Assembly: GCF_003574215.1 (NCBI RefSeq)
Contig: NZ_AP018558.1
Span: 1,157,001-1,221,000, forward strand
Direction of reading: 5' to 3'
DNA length: 64,000 nt
Origin: Hydrogenophilus thermoluteolus
Lineage (GTDB): Bacteria; Pseudomonadota; Gammaproteobacteria; Burkholderiales; Rhodocyclaceae
In this document: piece by piece, positions 8,708-18,031 of the stretch
Layout: each line of letters starts with the position of its first letter
Position numbering within the stretch: position 1 is the stretch's first letter
Program-made: the position numbers and the translations under genes
Notes under the pieces: model-generated
What the model was told of the DNA's origin: nothing
The model's database searches: none
The model's input: the letters and a program-made list of their open reading frames with translations, nothing else

Positions 8708-10583
8708 AGCGCTGTTTCGCTTTCGGAACATAGATTTCGATCGGCACGAACCCGATGTTGAGGCCCAGCCGTGTCTGCTGAAGGTTCGCGAACCGGCGGT
8801 CGACGAACGCGAGGGTCTTGCGGCGAACCAAGAAGGTGTAGGGCTGTTCTTCGACAAGGATCCGTTCGGCTTGCCGCCACAGTTGCATCCGTTTCGTCTC
8901 GTCGATTTTGCTGCGCGCCGCTTCGATGAGGCGATCGAACTCGGGGTTTTGGAACGAGACGAAGTTGTCTCCCCCTGGCCCGGCCTGTGACGAGTGAAAG
9001 ATTTGATAGAGGTCAACCTCGACGCCAGAGGTCCACCCTAGCGTAATCGCGTCGAACGCCTTCTGGTTGAGGCGTTCGAGCATCACCGACCATTCTGTGG
9101 GGTCCGGTTCGAGAAGGATTCCGGCGCGCGCATAGAGATCTTTCAAGAGAAGCACCATGCGGCGCGTATCGTCGTTGTCTTGGAAGAACGTGAGCTTGAA
9201 GCGAAAGGGTTCGCCAGCGGCGTTCACCAGGACGCCGTCATTGGCGCGGCGATGCCAACCAGCTTCGGCAAGAAGCGCAAGCGCCCGTTCGAGGTTCGGG
9301 GGCTCGGGGCGCAACGACGGGTCGTGTTGTGGACTGCGCGGGTTGAAGGGGCTGACTGCCGGTTCGGCGTACCCGAGGAAGATTTCGCGGATGATGCGAT
9401 CGCGGTCGGTCAAAAGCGTGAGCGCTTGCCGCACCCGTTTGTCGGCGAAAAACGTCGGTTTGCCGTCGCGAAGTGGGTTCCATGCGATGAAGCTGTAGCC
9501 AGCGGTTGGGGCGAGGTATTCGAACCGTGTCGCGCGCGCGGACAAACGCGTGTCGGCTTTCAGGCGTTCGTATTCGACCGGGCGCGCGCCGTAGAGATCG
9601 ATTTCGCCATTGCGAAACGCGGTAAGCCGCGCCGTTTCGTTGGTGATCACTTTCCAGACGAGGCGCTCGAAAGGTGGCGCCACCGGTCCCCAATAGCGGG
9701 GGTTGCGCTCAAGCTCTACGATTCCCAGATCGGGCCGCCACGATTCCGGGTTACGCAAGCGATAGGGGCCGGTGCCGAAGAGCAACGCCCGCGAGCGGTT
9801 GAAGGTTTCGGGCTCGGAAAGGTAGCGTTCGTAGTAGTGGCGCGCCAGGATCTCCATCCCGCCTGCGAGCGCGAGTGCGTCGTAATAGGGTTCGCGAAAG
9901 CGAAAGCGGACCGTTCGGGGGTCGAGCGCTTCCACCGCTTCGATCTTTTGCAGGTAGGCCCGTGCGCGCGGCGCGGCGATCCGTTCGTCCATCACGAAGC
10001 GGAATGTGAAGACGACATCGTCCGCGGTAAGTGGGGTGCCGTCCGAGAAGCGCACGCCCGGACGCAAGCGGAAGGTGAGTGTTGTCCCCGTTTCGTCGAA
10101 CGACCACGATTCGGCGAGTAACCCCTGCCACGCCAAGGTTTCGGGGTCGCGCACCAAGAGTGACTCCATCACGTAGGATTGCACTTCGGCGGCATAGGCG
10201 TCCGACGAAACGTACGGCGTAAGCGTTGCGATTCCCGTTGGTAGCGCCCGGACGAACCAATCCCCTTCGGCAAAATCGGGACGGGTGCGTGCGTGCGCGG
10301 CGCGCGCAAATGCGCCGAGCGCTGGCGGAGTTGCTGCGAAATCGTGCGCCGAATCCTGCGCAGAATCCCGCGCATCTGGTGGTGGCGACCCACCGCCCGT
10401 TGCCATTGCGCTGACGCTCAACCGGGCAAGCTGTTGGTTGGCGTAGCGCAAGTCCTGTTGCAGCTCGCGTAACTGCCCTTCCAACCGCCCGACCCGTTCC
10501 CATAGGCGGTCGTTTTGCCACATCGCAAGGAGCAAAAGGAGCGCGAGCGTCACCCATTCGAGCAGCCGACCCCAGCCGTTCAT
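8697..10583 (-). CDS. Membrane-anchored peptide/nickel-type ABC solute-binding protein (SBP_bac_5)
   Basis: 628 residues. The N-terminus is unusual: a single hydrophobic segment (about 7-22, [16 protein letters not shown]) is followed by a predicted coiled coil (about 24-55, [17 protein letters not shown]) and a low-complexity Ser/Asp/Ala linker, then a full family-5 solute-binding domain from about residue 105 ([18 protein letters not shown] is the family hallmark). No lipobox Cys and no good signal-peptidase site are visible, so it is probably tethered by the N-terminal helix. No permease or ATPase gene is adjacent. The start overlaps the upstream TatD stop (ATGA) and its end overlaps ubiD, so it belongs to the operon. 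Confidence 0.88.
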   Translation of the reverse strand: MNGWGRLLEWVTLALLLLLAMWQNDRLWERVGRLEGQLRELQQDLRYANQQLARLSVSAMATGGGSPPPDARDSAQDSAHDFAATPPALGAFARAAHARTRPDFAEGDWFVRALPTGIATLTPYVSSDAYAAEVQSYVMESLLVRDPETLAWQGLLAESWSFDETGTTLTFRLRPGVRFSDGTPLTADDVVFTFRFVMDERIAAPRARAYLQKIEAVEALDPRTVRFRFREPYYDALALAGGMEILARHYYERYLSEPETFNRSRALLFGTGPYRLRNPESWRPDLGIVELERNPRYWGPVAPPFERLVWKVITNETARLTAFRNGEIDLYGARPVEYERLKADTRLSARATRFEYLAPTAGYSFIAWNPLRDGKPTFFADKRVRQALTLLTDRDRIIREIFLGYAEPAVSPFNPRSPQHDPSLRPEPPNLERALALLAEAGWHRRANDGVLVNAAGEPFRFKLTFFQDNDDTRRMVLLLKDLYARAGILLEPDPTEWSVMLERLNQKAFDAITLGWTSGVEVDLYQIFHSSQAGPGGDNFVSFQNPEFDRLIEAARSKIDETKRMQLWRQAERILVEEQPYTFLVRRKTLAFVDRRFANLQQTRLGLNIGFVPIEIYVPKAKQRYGQ

Positions 10584-11467
10584 CGCGCTGGCTCCAAAGT
10601 GGCAGTGAGCGGGGTCGTTGTGCGGAGGCGTTGCAGCTGCGGGATGACCCGCAGTGCGTTTTCGGTAGTCGCCGAGGCGATCGCATCAAAGTCCGCTCCG
10701 CGCTGTTCGGCCAAAAAGGCCGCGTAGCGCACGAGATCGGCCGGTTCAGTCCGGCGTGTTGGGCGGCTATCGGCCCATGCGGGCGGGATATCGGGGGCGT
10801 CGGTCTCGAGCACGATCCCTTCCAGAGGCAGTGTGCCCGCAAGCCGTTGCAGGTGGTTGGCTCGGGGGTGGGTCATCGCGCCGCCAAACCCCAGACAGAA
10901 CCCGTGCGTGATCAAGTCTTCGGCTTGCGCCACCGAACCATTGAAAGCGTGGATGATACCGCCCGGAAGGTTGGCTTTGCGCACCCGGATGCGAACATCT
11001 TCGACGGCGCGGCGTGCATGGCAGAGCACAGGAAGCTGCAGCCGTTCGGCCACCGCCAGTTGCGCCTCGAACCAGACGACCTGCCGTGACCATGCAGGAG
11101 TGGTAACGAAGCGGTCAAGCCCGATCTCTCCGATCGCGACAGCGCCGTGCTCAGTAATCCACGCTTCGAGCGCCGCGCACGCGAACGCGGCTGCCGCTGT
11201 ATCGTCGAGCGGCCGCCCCGCCTCGGCTTCGGCCCAGGCGTGGGCGTGGTCGACGAAACAGGGGTGGATGCCCCAGGCATGCGCGAGCGCCGGAAAATGG
11301 GCAAGCCGCGCCCGTTGGCTCGGCCACTGGCGCGGCTCGACCGCCGGGATGACCGCAGCCGCAACGCCCGCGCGCAGTGCGCCTTCCCAGACCGCTGCGC
11401 GATCGGTGTCGAACTCGGCGGCGTCGAGGTGCAGATGGGTATCGATGAGGGAAATCGGTGGTGGCAT
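10580..11467 (-). CDS. TatD-family metal-dependent hydrolase (second copy)
   Basis: 295 residues. It begins SLIDTHLHLDAAEFD with the HxH metal motif, followed by AIGEIGLDRF, VLCHARRA and ETDAPDIPP, all standard TatD-family metal ligands. Members are 3'-5' DNases or RNases, and some act in quality control. It is the more divergent of the two TatD genes in this array (the other is at 13953-14750) and resembles the YjjV-like branch; that subfamily call is tentative. It lies 22 bases after the crotonase and overlaps the solute-binding gene by four bases. Confidence 0.9.
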   Translation of the reverse strand: MPPPISLIDTHLHLDAAEFDTDRAAVWEGALRAGVAAAVIPAVEPRQWPSQRARLAHFPALAHAWGIHPCFVDHAHAWAEAEAGRPLDDTAAAAFACAALEAWITEHGAVAIGEIGLDRFVTTPAWSRQVVWFEAQLAVAERLQLPVLCHARRAVEDVRIRVRKANLPGGIIHAFNGSVAQAEDLITHGFCLGFGGAMTHPRANHLQRLAGTLPLEGIVLETDAPDIPPAWADSRPTRRTEPADLVRYAAFLAEQRGADFDAIASATTENALRVIPQLQRLRTTTPLTATLEPAR

Positions 11468-11489
11468 CCGTTACCGCAGCCCCTATGGG

Positions 11490-12293
11490 TCACACTACGT
11501 TTTCGGGTGCAGGCGTGTGCTGGTAGCGCGGGGTCCGTTTTTCGATGAACGCGTCGATCCCTTCTTGGGCATCCGGGTGCATCATGTTGCACGCCATCAC
11601 TTCGGATGCGAGCTGATACGCCGCGTCGATCCCCATTTCGAGTTGACGATAGAAGAGCGATTTACCCATCGCGATCGAGGCACGCGGTTTGGCTTTGATC
11701 GAATCGGTGAGCTTATTGATCTCGTCGTCGAGCGCGTCAACCGCGACGACGCGGTTCACCAACCCGAGCGTCTGCGCCCGCTCCGCGGAGATGAATTCGC
11801 CGGTGAGCAGCATTTCCATTGCCGGTTTGCGGCCGATGTTGCGGGAAAGCGCCACTGCCGGAGTCGAACAGAAAAGTCCGACCGTGATGCCCGAGACTGC
11901 GAAGCGCGCGACATCGGCGGCAACAGCCAAGTCGCAGGTGGCGACGAGTTGGCAACCGGCTGCGGTGGCAATCCCGTGGACACGCGCGATCACCGGCACC
12001 GGTAACGTCATGATCGTTCGCATCACTTTGGTGCAGAGTGCAAAGAGGTCGCGTTGGAATTCCAAGGTGCAGTTCGCGCGCATCTCTTTGAGGTCGTGGC
12101 CGGCACAGAAGGCTTTGCCTGCGCCAGCAAGGACCACCGCGCGCACCGCTTCGTCCGTTTTGGCGCGTTCGAGTGCAGCGAGCAATGCTTCGAGCATCGC
12201 GCGGGAAAGCGCGTTGAACTGGGCGGGACGGTTGAGGGTGAGCGTCAAGACGCCATCGTCGAGCGTCTCTAACACGAAGGGTGCGTCGTTCAT
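11490..12293 (-). CDS. Crotonase-fold protein, ECHDC3-like enoyl-CoA hydratase/isomerase
   Basis: 267 residues. The crotonase fold is shown by FNALSRAMLEALLAALE, the CoA and oxyanion-hole motif FCAGHDLKEM, and GIATAAGCQLVATCDLAVAA. Where classical hydratases have PE..G...G and a catalytic Glu, this protein has FAVSGITVGLFCSTPAVAL, the pattern of the ECHDC3 subgroup, so ordinary enoyl-CoA hydration is doubtful. The ATG at 12293 follows the strong ribosome site AAGGAGGAG. It lies just after the acyl-CoA synthetase, so it probably acts on that enzyme's product or on a related CoA ester. Confidence 0.85.
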   Translation of the reverse strand: MNDAPFVLETLDDGVLTLTLNRPAQFNALSRAMLEALLAALERAKTDEAVRAVVLAGAGKAFCAGHDLKEMRANCTLEFQRDLFALCTKVMRTIMTLPVPVIARVHGIATAAGCQLVATCDLAVAADVARFAVSGITVGLFCSTPAVALSRNIGRKPAMEMLLTGEFISAERAQTLGLVNRVVAVDALDDEINKLTDSIKAKPRASIAMGKSLFYRQLEMGIDAAYQLASEVMACNMMHPDAQEGIDAFIEKRTPRYQHTPAPENVV

Positions 12294-12312
12294 TGGAGCT
12301 CCTCCTTGTGGG

Positions 12313-13956
12313 TTATTCGATCGCTTCTTGCGAACGCGCCTGCTCGCGCAAGATGAATTTCTGAATCTTACCCGTCGAGGTCTTCGGCAGCGGCCCAAAA
12401 GTGAATTTCTTGGGAATTTTGTAGCCGGCGAGGAATTGGCGGCAGTGTTGCTGCAACTCCTCAGGGGTGACGGAAGCGCCTTCCCGCAATTCGATGAACG
12501 CGTGCGGTACCTCACCCCACTTCGGATCGGGGGAAGCGACGACCGCAACCGCCATCACCGCCGGGTGTTTGTAGAGCGCATCTTCGACTTCGATCGACGA
12601 GATGTTTTCCCCGCCGGAGATGATGATGTCTTTGGCGCGGTCTTTGATCTTGACGTAGCCGTCGGGTTCGAGCACGCCCAGGTCACCGGTATGGAACCAC
12701 CCACCGCGGAACGCCTCTTCCGTTGCGGCCGGGTTCTTGAGGTACCCTTTCATCACCAGGTTGCCGCGGAACATCACCTCACCCATCGTCTGGCCGTCAC
12801 GCGGCACCGGTTGCATCGTATCGGGGTCGAGCACCGAAATCGCCTCTTGGGCGTGGTACGGCACCCCTTGGCGACCGTTCAAGCGCACCTGCTCGGCAAG
12901 GGAAAGCGTCGCCCATTCGTCGTGCTTGGCGCACACTGCGGCCGGTCCGTAGGTTTCGGTGAGGCCATAGACGTGGGTGATTTCGAACCCGATTTCGGCC
13001 ATCGCTTGAAGGACGGCAGCAGGCGGCGGCGCAGCGGCGATCAGCCCTTTCACGGTTCGGCCCGCTTTGCCGCTCTTCCACGCTGGCGGCGCGGCATTGG
13101 CGATCATGCTGTGGACGATCGGTGCGCCGCAGTAGTGGGTCACCCCGTGCGTTTCGATCGCGTCCCAAATCCATTTCGGGTCGACGCGCCGCAAGCAGAC
13201 ATTGACACCAGCGTTCGCAGCGACCGTCCACGGGAAGCACCAGCCGTTGCAGTGGAACATCGGTAAGGTCCAGAGGTAGACCGAATGGTGCGACATCCCC
13301 CATGAGACGATATTCGAAAGCGCGTTCAGGTAGGCGCCCCGATGGTGGTAAACCACCCCTTTCGGGTTGCCGGTGGTCCCTGAGGTGTAGTTGAGCGAGA
13401 TCGCATCCCATTCGTCGTCGGGATAACGGAATGCGAAGTTGGGGTCACCGCCACTCAAGAGCCCTTCGTAATCGAGTGTGCCCAGAAGTTCCCCCGGTCC
13501 GGAATATTCGGGGTCGTCGACGTCGATCACCAAAATCTTTCGGTCGATACGCGCGAGCGCGGCTTTGACGGTATGTGCATATTCGCGGTCGGTGATGAGG
13601 ACCTTCGCTTCCCCGTGTTCCAGGATGAACGCGACCGTTTCGGGGTCGAGTCGGGTGTTGATGGTGTTGAGCACCGCCCCCGCCCCCGGGACCCCGAAAT
13701 GGCATTCGAGCATTTCGGGGGTGTTGTTGAGCACCACCGCGACCGTGTCGTTCTTCCCGACCCCAAGATGGTGCAACGCAGAAGCCAATCGTCGCGCCCG
13801 TTCGGCAAACTGGGCCCAGGTATAACGGCGGTTGCCGTGGATCACTGCCAGCCGATCGGGGTACACGGCAGCGGTGCGTTGCAGGAAGCTGAGTGGCGTG
13901 AGCGGCACGTAATTGGCTTCACACCGCTCGAGCCCGACTTCATACGCTTTGGTCAT
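12313..13956 (-). CDS. AMP-forming acyl-CoA synthetase
   Basis: 547 residues, a complete member of the ANL adenylating superfamily. The AMP-binding loop YTSGTTGNPKGVV lies near 190, the A5 region YGLTETYGP near 320, the hinge GGWFHTGDLG near 430 with KDRAKDIIISGGENIS after it, and the catalytic Lys in TSTGKIQKF near the C-terminus. It activates a carboxylic acid to its CoA thioester; the sequence resembles medium- and long-chain fatty acyl-CoA ligases, but the substrate cannot be fixed. The ATG at 13956 has GAGGAGG upstream and overlaps the tatD stop as ATGA. It pairs with the downstream crotonase. Confidence 0.92.
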   Translation of the reverse strand: MTKAYEVGLERCEANYVPLTPLSFLQRTAAVYPDRLAVIHGNRRYTWAQFAERARRLASALHHLGVGKNDTVAVVLNNTPEMLECHFGVPGAGAVLNTINTRLDPETVAFILEHGEAKVLITDREYAHTVKAALARIDRKILVIDVDDPEYSGPGELLGTLDYEGLLSGGDPNFAFRYPDDEWDAISLNYTSGTTGNPKGVVYHHRGAYLNALSNIVSWGMSHHSVYLWTLPMFHCNGWCFPWTVAANAGVNVCLRRVDPKWIWDAIETHGVTHYCGAPIVHSMIANAAPPAWKSGKAGRTVKGLIAAAPPPAAVLQAMAEIGFEITHVYGLTETYGPAAVCAKHDEWATLSLAEQVRLNGRQGVPYHAQEAISVLDPDTMQPVPRDGQTMGEVMFRGNLVMKGYLKNPAATEEAFRGGWFHTGDLGVLEPDGYVKIKDRAKDIIISGGENISSIEVEDALYKHPAVMAVAVVASPDPKWGEVPHAFIELREGASVTPEELQQHCRQFLAGYKIPKKFTFGPLPKTSTGKIQKFILREQARSQEAIE

Positions 13957-14750
13957 GCGGAGACCTCCTCTGGGTGGGTTAGGCGCAACGAAAAGAGACG
14001 GCAGGCATTTTCCGTAGTACGTTCGGCAAAGGTGGCGAAGTCGATTCCGAGAAATTCCGCTAAAAATTCTGCGGTGTGGCGCACAAAGGCGGGTTCGCAT
14101 CGTTTGCCACGGTGCGGGACGGGCGCCAGATAGGGGGCGTCGGTCTCGACCAGGATCCGGTCGAGCGGAACGTAACGGGCTACCTCCCGGACCGACGCCG
14201 CGTTCTTGAACGTGGCGATCCCTGAAAAGGAGATGTAGAAGCCGAGATCCAATGCGGCTTTCGCCGTTTCGCGGCTTTCGGTGAAGCAGTGCATCACGCC
14301 GCCGACCGCTTCTGCCCCCTCTTCACGAAGGATTGCGATCGTGTCGTGCGCGGCGGCGCGAGTGTGGATCACGAGCGGCAACTTCAAGGTGCGGGCCGCC
14401 TGGATATGGGTACGAAAGCGGGTGCGCTGCCACTCAGGCGCGTCGGTGAGGCGATAATAGTCGAGCCCGGTTTCCCCGATCGCGACGACTTTGGCGTGGT
14501 TCGCGAGCGCAACCAAGCGCTCCACGGTCGGCTCCTCGACGCCTTCGTTATCTGGGTGGACGCCGACGGTGGCCCAGATATTGGGGTGGGCTTCGGCAAT
14601 TTCCAGTACCTCTCGCGCGCGTTCCAGCGTGGTGCCGATCGAAACCGCTGCGACGACGCGGTTTGCTGCCATATTGGCCAGAACTTCGTTCAGTCGTTCT
14701 TTGAGTCCGGGGAATTCGAGATGGCAATGGGTGTCGATCAGTTGGGTCAT
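13953..14750 (-). CDS. TatD-family deoxyribonuclease, YcfH type
   Basis: 265 residues. Metal-binding motifs are LIDTHCHLEF at the N-terminus, AIGETGLDYY, LVIHTRAA, GVMHCF and VETDAPYLAP. This is the usual YcfH-like copy found after holB and pilZ in proteobacteria. It hydrolyses DNA or RNA ends; the cellular role is not certain. The ATG at 14750 matches the family N-terminus, and the longer frame upstream is not needed. It follows pilZ by 25 bases. Confidence 0.93.
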   Translation of the reverse strand: MTQLIDTHCHLEFPGLKERLNEVLANMAANRVVAAVSIGTTLERAREVLEIAEAHPNIWATVGVHPDNEGVEEPTVERLVALANHAKVVAIGETGLDYYRLTDAPEWQRTRFRTHIQAARTLKLPLVIHTRAAAHDTIAILREEGAEAVGGVMHCFTESRETAKAALDLGFYISFSGIATFKNAASVREVARYVPLDRILVETDAPYLAPVPHRGKRCEPAFVRHTAEFLAEFLGIDFATFAERTTENACRLFSLRLTHPEEVSA

Positions 14751-14775
14751 GGTCGTCTTTTCGCTTCCGTTGGGG

Positions 14776-15174
14776 TCATAACGTGTGGGTGGTTTTGCCG
14801 GAGCCGATGAGTGCCCCAAGTTTTTGTTCGATCAGCGCTTTGACTTTGGGCGTGAGTTCGCCATCGTCGAAATGCACGCCTACGCCCTGGACGCGCCCTC
14901 CGGCGACGTTCGGCGGGTTGATCCACGCAACGGTACCCGAAAGGAGGATCGGTTCCGGTTCGTCCGGGAGTTGCACGCGAAGAAAAAGGGGATCGCCCAA
15001 ACCGAATTTCCGGTTGGTCGGGACGAAGAGACCGCCCCGTTTCAGCCAGGGCATATAGGCGGCGTAAAGCGCAGAGACGGCTTCGATGTGCACAGCGAGC
15101 ACGGTGGCGCGGCTGCTTGCCTTTTCGCCCATTGCGTTGCTGTTCGCTTCACTTGCCGCGTCTGGGGAAACCAT
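14776..15174 (-). CDS. pilZ: PilZ-domain type IV pilus biogenesis protein
   Basis: 132 residues. The PilZ fold is suggested by GGLFVPTNRKFGLGDPLFL and VAWINPPNVAGGRVQGVGVHF. Like the founding PilZ protein of Pseudomonas and Xanthomonas, it lacks the canonical RxxxR c-di-GMP-binding motif at its N-terminus and lies directly after holB, so it is more likely a pilus assembly factor (partner of PilB and FimX-type proteins) than a c-di-GMP receptor. Its ATG overlaps the holB stop by one base (TGATG). Confidence 0.85.
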   Translation of the reverse strand: MVSPDAASEANSNAMGEKASSRATVLAVHIEAVSALYAAYMPWLKRGGLFVPTNRKFGLGDPLFLRVQLPDEPEPILLSGTVAWINPPNVAGGRVQGVGVHFDDGELTPKVKALIEQKLGALIGSGKTTHTL

Positions 15175-16238
15175 CACGAAACTCCGTCGCAGTAATTCAG
15201 CCACAGGGTTTCGCAGAGCGACGCCGTGTTGAGGGGATGATCGACCCACGGCGCGATTGCCGTGGCAAGGCGGGCGATGCGAAACCATTCGATGGGCGAG
15301 CGCCGTTTGGCCACGGCTGTGATCTGCGCTGCAGCATCGGGAAAGTGTAAGCGTTCCGGACGATTCGCGCAAGCATCTCCCAAGGTGGCGATGGTGAGCA
15401 GATCAGCGAGCCAGTACTGGTACCAACGAAAAAGCTCGGCGAAGCGCAGCCCGTTGGGATCCCCCTCTTGCGCTTTGAGGCGCTGCGTCCATTCGCTGGC
15501 CACCGCGATCGGTTGCCGCCATGCGCATTCGGCGGCGTCGCGGACGAACGCATCGCGCAGCGCATTTTTTCCGGACGACAAGAAGCGCCATGCCGCAAGC
15601 GGCGCACCCCGATGCAGCGCCAAAGCCGCAGCGATCGCCTGTTGGGGGTCCTTGGCGGGTTCTGCCTGCGCGCCGGCCTGCTGCCACGCCGCGCGCAACC
15701 ACGCTTCGGCTTGCGCGATCGGGGGGGGAAGGATGCGCCACTGTTGGGTCCGACTGAGAATCGTGGGTAACAACCGTCCAGGCGCGTCACTCACCAAGAC
15801 GAACAGCACCGCCTGCGGCGGCTCTTCCAGAATTTTGAGTAACGCGTTCGCGGTGTAGCGATTCATCGCTTCGGCCGGTTGGATCACCACTGCACGGCGA
15901 ACCCCGTGCGCAGAAAGCGCAAGGTCCGCTTGCAACGCGCGCACAGCGTCGATCGGTATGCCCTGCGTACCCGATTGCGGGGTCAATTCGAAACGATCGG
16001 GATGCGCGGTTTCGTCGTCGAGCGTACAGGCTGGGCATTGGCCACACGGTTCGATTCCGGCTTCGGGGGGGGCAGCGCAGGTCCAGCGACGCGCCAATAA
16101 AGCGGCTAGGTGGTGTTTGCCGACCCCTTCGGGGCCTGCCAGCAAAAGCGCTTGCGGCGCCCGCCCCTGACGCCATGCCTGGAAGAAGCGTTCGATCCAG
16201 GGCATCAGCCACGGGTAAGCAAAAGCGGCGTCACCCAT
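15174..16238 (-). CDS. holB: DNA polymerase III subunit delta'
   Basis: 354 residues. Delta' is the stator of the clamp loader. The AAA+ fold is clear: LLLAGPEGVGKHHLAALLA (P-loop), the zinc-module Cys motif CGQCPACTLD, NALLKILEEPP (a HolB/DnaX hallmark) and SRTQQWRI. The start at 16238 is chosen over an upstream extension because it is the ATG that overlaps the end of tmk by eight bases and matches the family (AYPWLMPWIERFF). It sits in the conserved tmk-holB-pilZ-tatD order. Confidence 0.95.
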   Translation of the reverse strand: MGDAAFAYPWLMPWIERFFQAWRQGRAPQALLLAGPEGVGKHHLAALLARRWTCAAPPEAGIEPCGQCPACTLDDETAHPDRFELTPQSGTQGIPIDAVRALQADLALSAHGVRRAVVIQPAEAMNRYTANALLKILEEPPQAVLFVLVSDAPGRLLPTILSRTQQWRILPPPIAQAEAWLRAAWQQAGAQAEPAKDPQQAIAAALALHRGAPLAAWRFLSSGKNALRDAFVRDAAECAWRQPIAVASEWTQRLKAQEGDPNGLRFAELFRWYQYWLADLLTIATLGDACANRPERLHFPDAAAQITAVAKRRSPIEWFRIARLATAIAPWVDHPLNTASLCETLWLNYCDGVS

Positions 16239-16914
16239 CGTGCGCCACTCCCTGCGACGGTGATTGTCGGGTCTTGGGTGCAAACCACCGTTGGGCAACG
16301 GTCGCCAATACGATTTCGGTGAGCCGCTCGGGTGGTAACTGCGCGTCCAAAACACAGTAGCGTTCGGGGTCTTGCGCAGCGCGCGCCAGGTACGCAGCGC
16401 GCACTGCGGCAAAGAATGCTTCCGACTCGCGCTCGAAGCGGTCGCACGCGCTGGGACCGTCAGAGAGATCTCGGTTGGCCCGCCGTTTGGCCGCCGCGGC
16501 TACCGGTAGGTCGAACAAGAAGACCAGGTCGGGTTGCCGGCCAGAACGGGTCCATTCGTCGAGTTGGCGAAAACGTTCGCGATCGACCCCTCGTCCGCCA
16601 ACCTGGTACGCGAACGAGGCATCGGCAAAGCGGTCACACACCACCCATCGTCCCGCAGCCAACGCGGGATCGATCACCGTGAGGAGGTGTTCGCGCCGTG
16701 CGGCACAGATCAGCATCAATTCGGTCTCCGCGTGCATATCGTGCGTCAAGACCAACGTACGGATCGCTTCGCCAACGGGGGTGCCGCCCGGTTCACGCGT
16801 GGTGACGGTGGCTACCCCCTGCGCTTGCAGCCACTCCGAGAGCGCCGCGATCTGCGTGCTTTTGCCGGCACCGTCGATTCCTTCGAAAACCAAGAAACGG
16901 CCGCGCGTGCTCAT
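16231..16914 (-). CDS. tmk: Thymidylate kinase
   Basis: 227 residues. It phosphorylates dTMP to dTDP. The P-loop FEGIDGAGKSTQ lies near 10-21, followed by the substrate motif TREPGGTPVGE, the DRY-like CDRFADASFAYQ and the lid RRANRDL. The lid Arg residues after the P-loop partner resemble the type II (E. coli-like) enzyme. The start overlaps the mltG stop, and its own stop overlaps holB. Confidence 0.97.
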   Translation of the reverse strand: MSTRGRFLVFEGIDGAGKSTQIAALSEWLQAQGVATVTTREPGGTPVGEAIRTLVLTHDMHAETELMLICAARREHLLTVIDPALAAGRWVVCDRFADASFAYQVGGRGVDRERFRQLDEWTRSGRQPDLVFLFDLPVAAAAKRRANRDLSDGPSACDRFERESEAFFAAVRAAYLARAAQDPERYCVLDAQLPPERLTEIVLATVAQRWFAPKTRQSPSQGVAHDG

Positions 16915-17993
16915 TGGGTGGACTCCGCATTCCGCATCGCTTGACGATACGCGCGAACCGCGCGATTGTGTTCGGTTAGGGTTCGGGAAAAGATGCTGGT
17001 CGCGTCGGTGCCGCTTGCGACGAAGTAGAGATAGTCGGTCTTTTCGGGGTGAGCAACCGCCTGAAGCGACGCCAAACTGGGCAGTGCAATCGGTGAGGGC
17101 GGCAACCCCTGCCGGGTATAGGTGTTGTGGGCGGTGTCGTGGCGCAGATCCCGCTTACTGAGCGAACCGTCGTAGCGTTCGCCCAGCCCGTAGATCACCG
17201 TTGGATCGGACTGCAATGGCATCCCTTTGCGCAGGCGGTTGAGGAAAACGGATGCGACTTTGCCGCGATCTTCCGGGTGGGCGGTCTCTTTTTCGACGAT
17301 CGACGCCAAAATCAACAGGGCTTCCGGGGACTCCAGCGGAAGGTCGGGGTCACGTCCTGCCCAAACTTCTGCCAATACGCGACGCATCCGTTCGTGTGCC
17401 TGCCGGTAGATCGTCTGGTCTGGCGTCATCCGGTCGAAGAGGTAGGTATCGGGAAAAAACCACCCTTCGGCATACGGAACTTGGGCGCCGATCGCAGAGA
17501 GGATCGTCTGTTCGTCCGCGCCTTGCAGGGTATGGGTCAGATAGGGATGCGCGTCGATTGCCGCCTGCATCTGGCGAAAGGTCCACCCTTCGACGATGGT
17601 GATGCGGTCGCGGATCACCTCGCCACGAACGACCATCGCGAGCGCCTCTTGCGGCGAGACCGACGGTGGAAATTGGTAATATCCAGCGATCACCCGCTCA
17701 GGCCGCTCCCGCCAGACCAGCCAGCGCCACAAAAGCGTTTCGCCGCCAAGCGTTTGCGCCAAGCGCTCCGCGGCGCCGATCACACCGGTTCCGCGGGGAA
17801 TCTGCACCGAGACCGTTTCGGTGACCGGAAGTGGCGTTGTGCGCCACCGTTCCAGCAGCGTCCAGACGCCACCCAGCGCAACGAGCACAAGAAGGAGCAG
17901 TGCAAAACCCAACCGAATGCCACCACGCATCGCAACAGGGGGTGGCGCAACGCACGGTTGGATTTCCAGGTGCGGGCAAAAGCGGGTCGTCAT
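16911..17993 (-). CDS. mltG: Endolytic murein transglycosylase MltG (YceG)
   Basis: 360 residues. The protein has one transmembrane helix (about 26-42, GFALLLLVLVALGGVW), a LysM-like middle and the YceG catalytic domain with the active-site Glu in SIVEKETAHPEDR, plus NTYTRQGLPPSPIALPS. It cuts nascent peptidoglycan at the inner membrane and so sets glycan length. The ATG at 17993 leaves a 24-residue cytoplasmic tail; ATG 17930 would leave only a short one and remains possible. It heads the leftward operon with tmk, holB and pilZ and is divergent from ygfZ across 38 bases. Confidence 0.93.
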   Translation of the reverse strand: MTTRFCPHLEIQPCVAPPPVAMRGGIRLGFALLLLVLVALGGVWTLLERWRTTPLPVTETVSVQIPRGTGVIGAAERLAQTLGGETLLWRWLVWRERPERVIAGYYQFPPSVSPQEALAMVVRGEVIRDRITIVEGWTFRQMQAAIDAHPYLTHTLQGADEQTILSAIGAQVPYAEGWFFPDTYLFDRMTPDQTIYRQAHERMRRVLAEVWAGRDPDLPLESPEALLILASIVEKETAHPEDRGKVASVFLNRLRKGMPLQSDPTVIYGLGERYDGSLSKRDLRHDTAHNTYTRQGLPPSPIALPSLASLQAVAHPEKTDYLYFVASGTDATSIFSRTLTEHNRAVRAYRQAMRNAESTQ

Positions 17994-18031
17994 GGGGTCG
18001 ATTCTAGCGAATTTTGCGATAATACCGTCCC

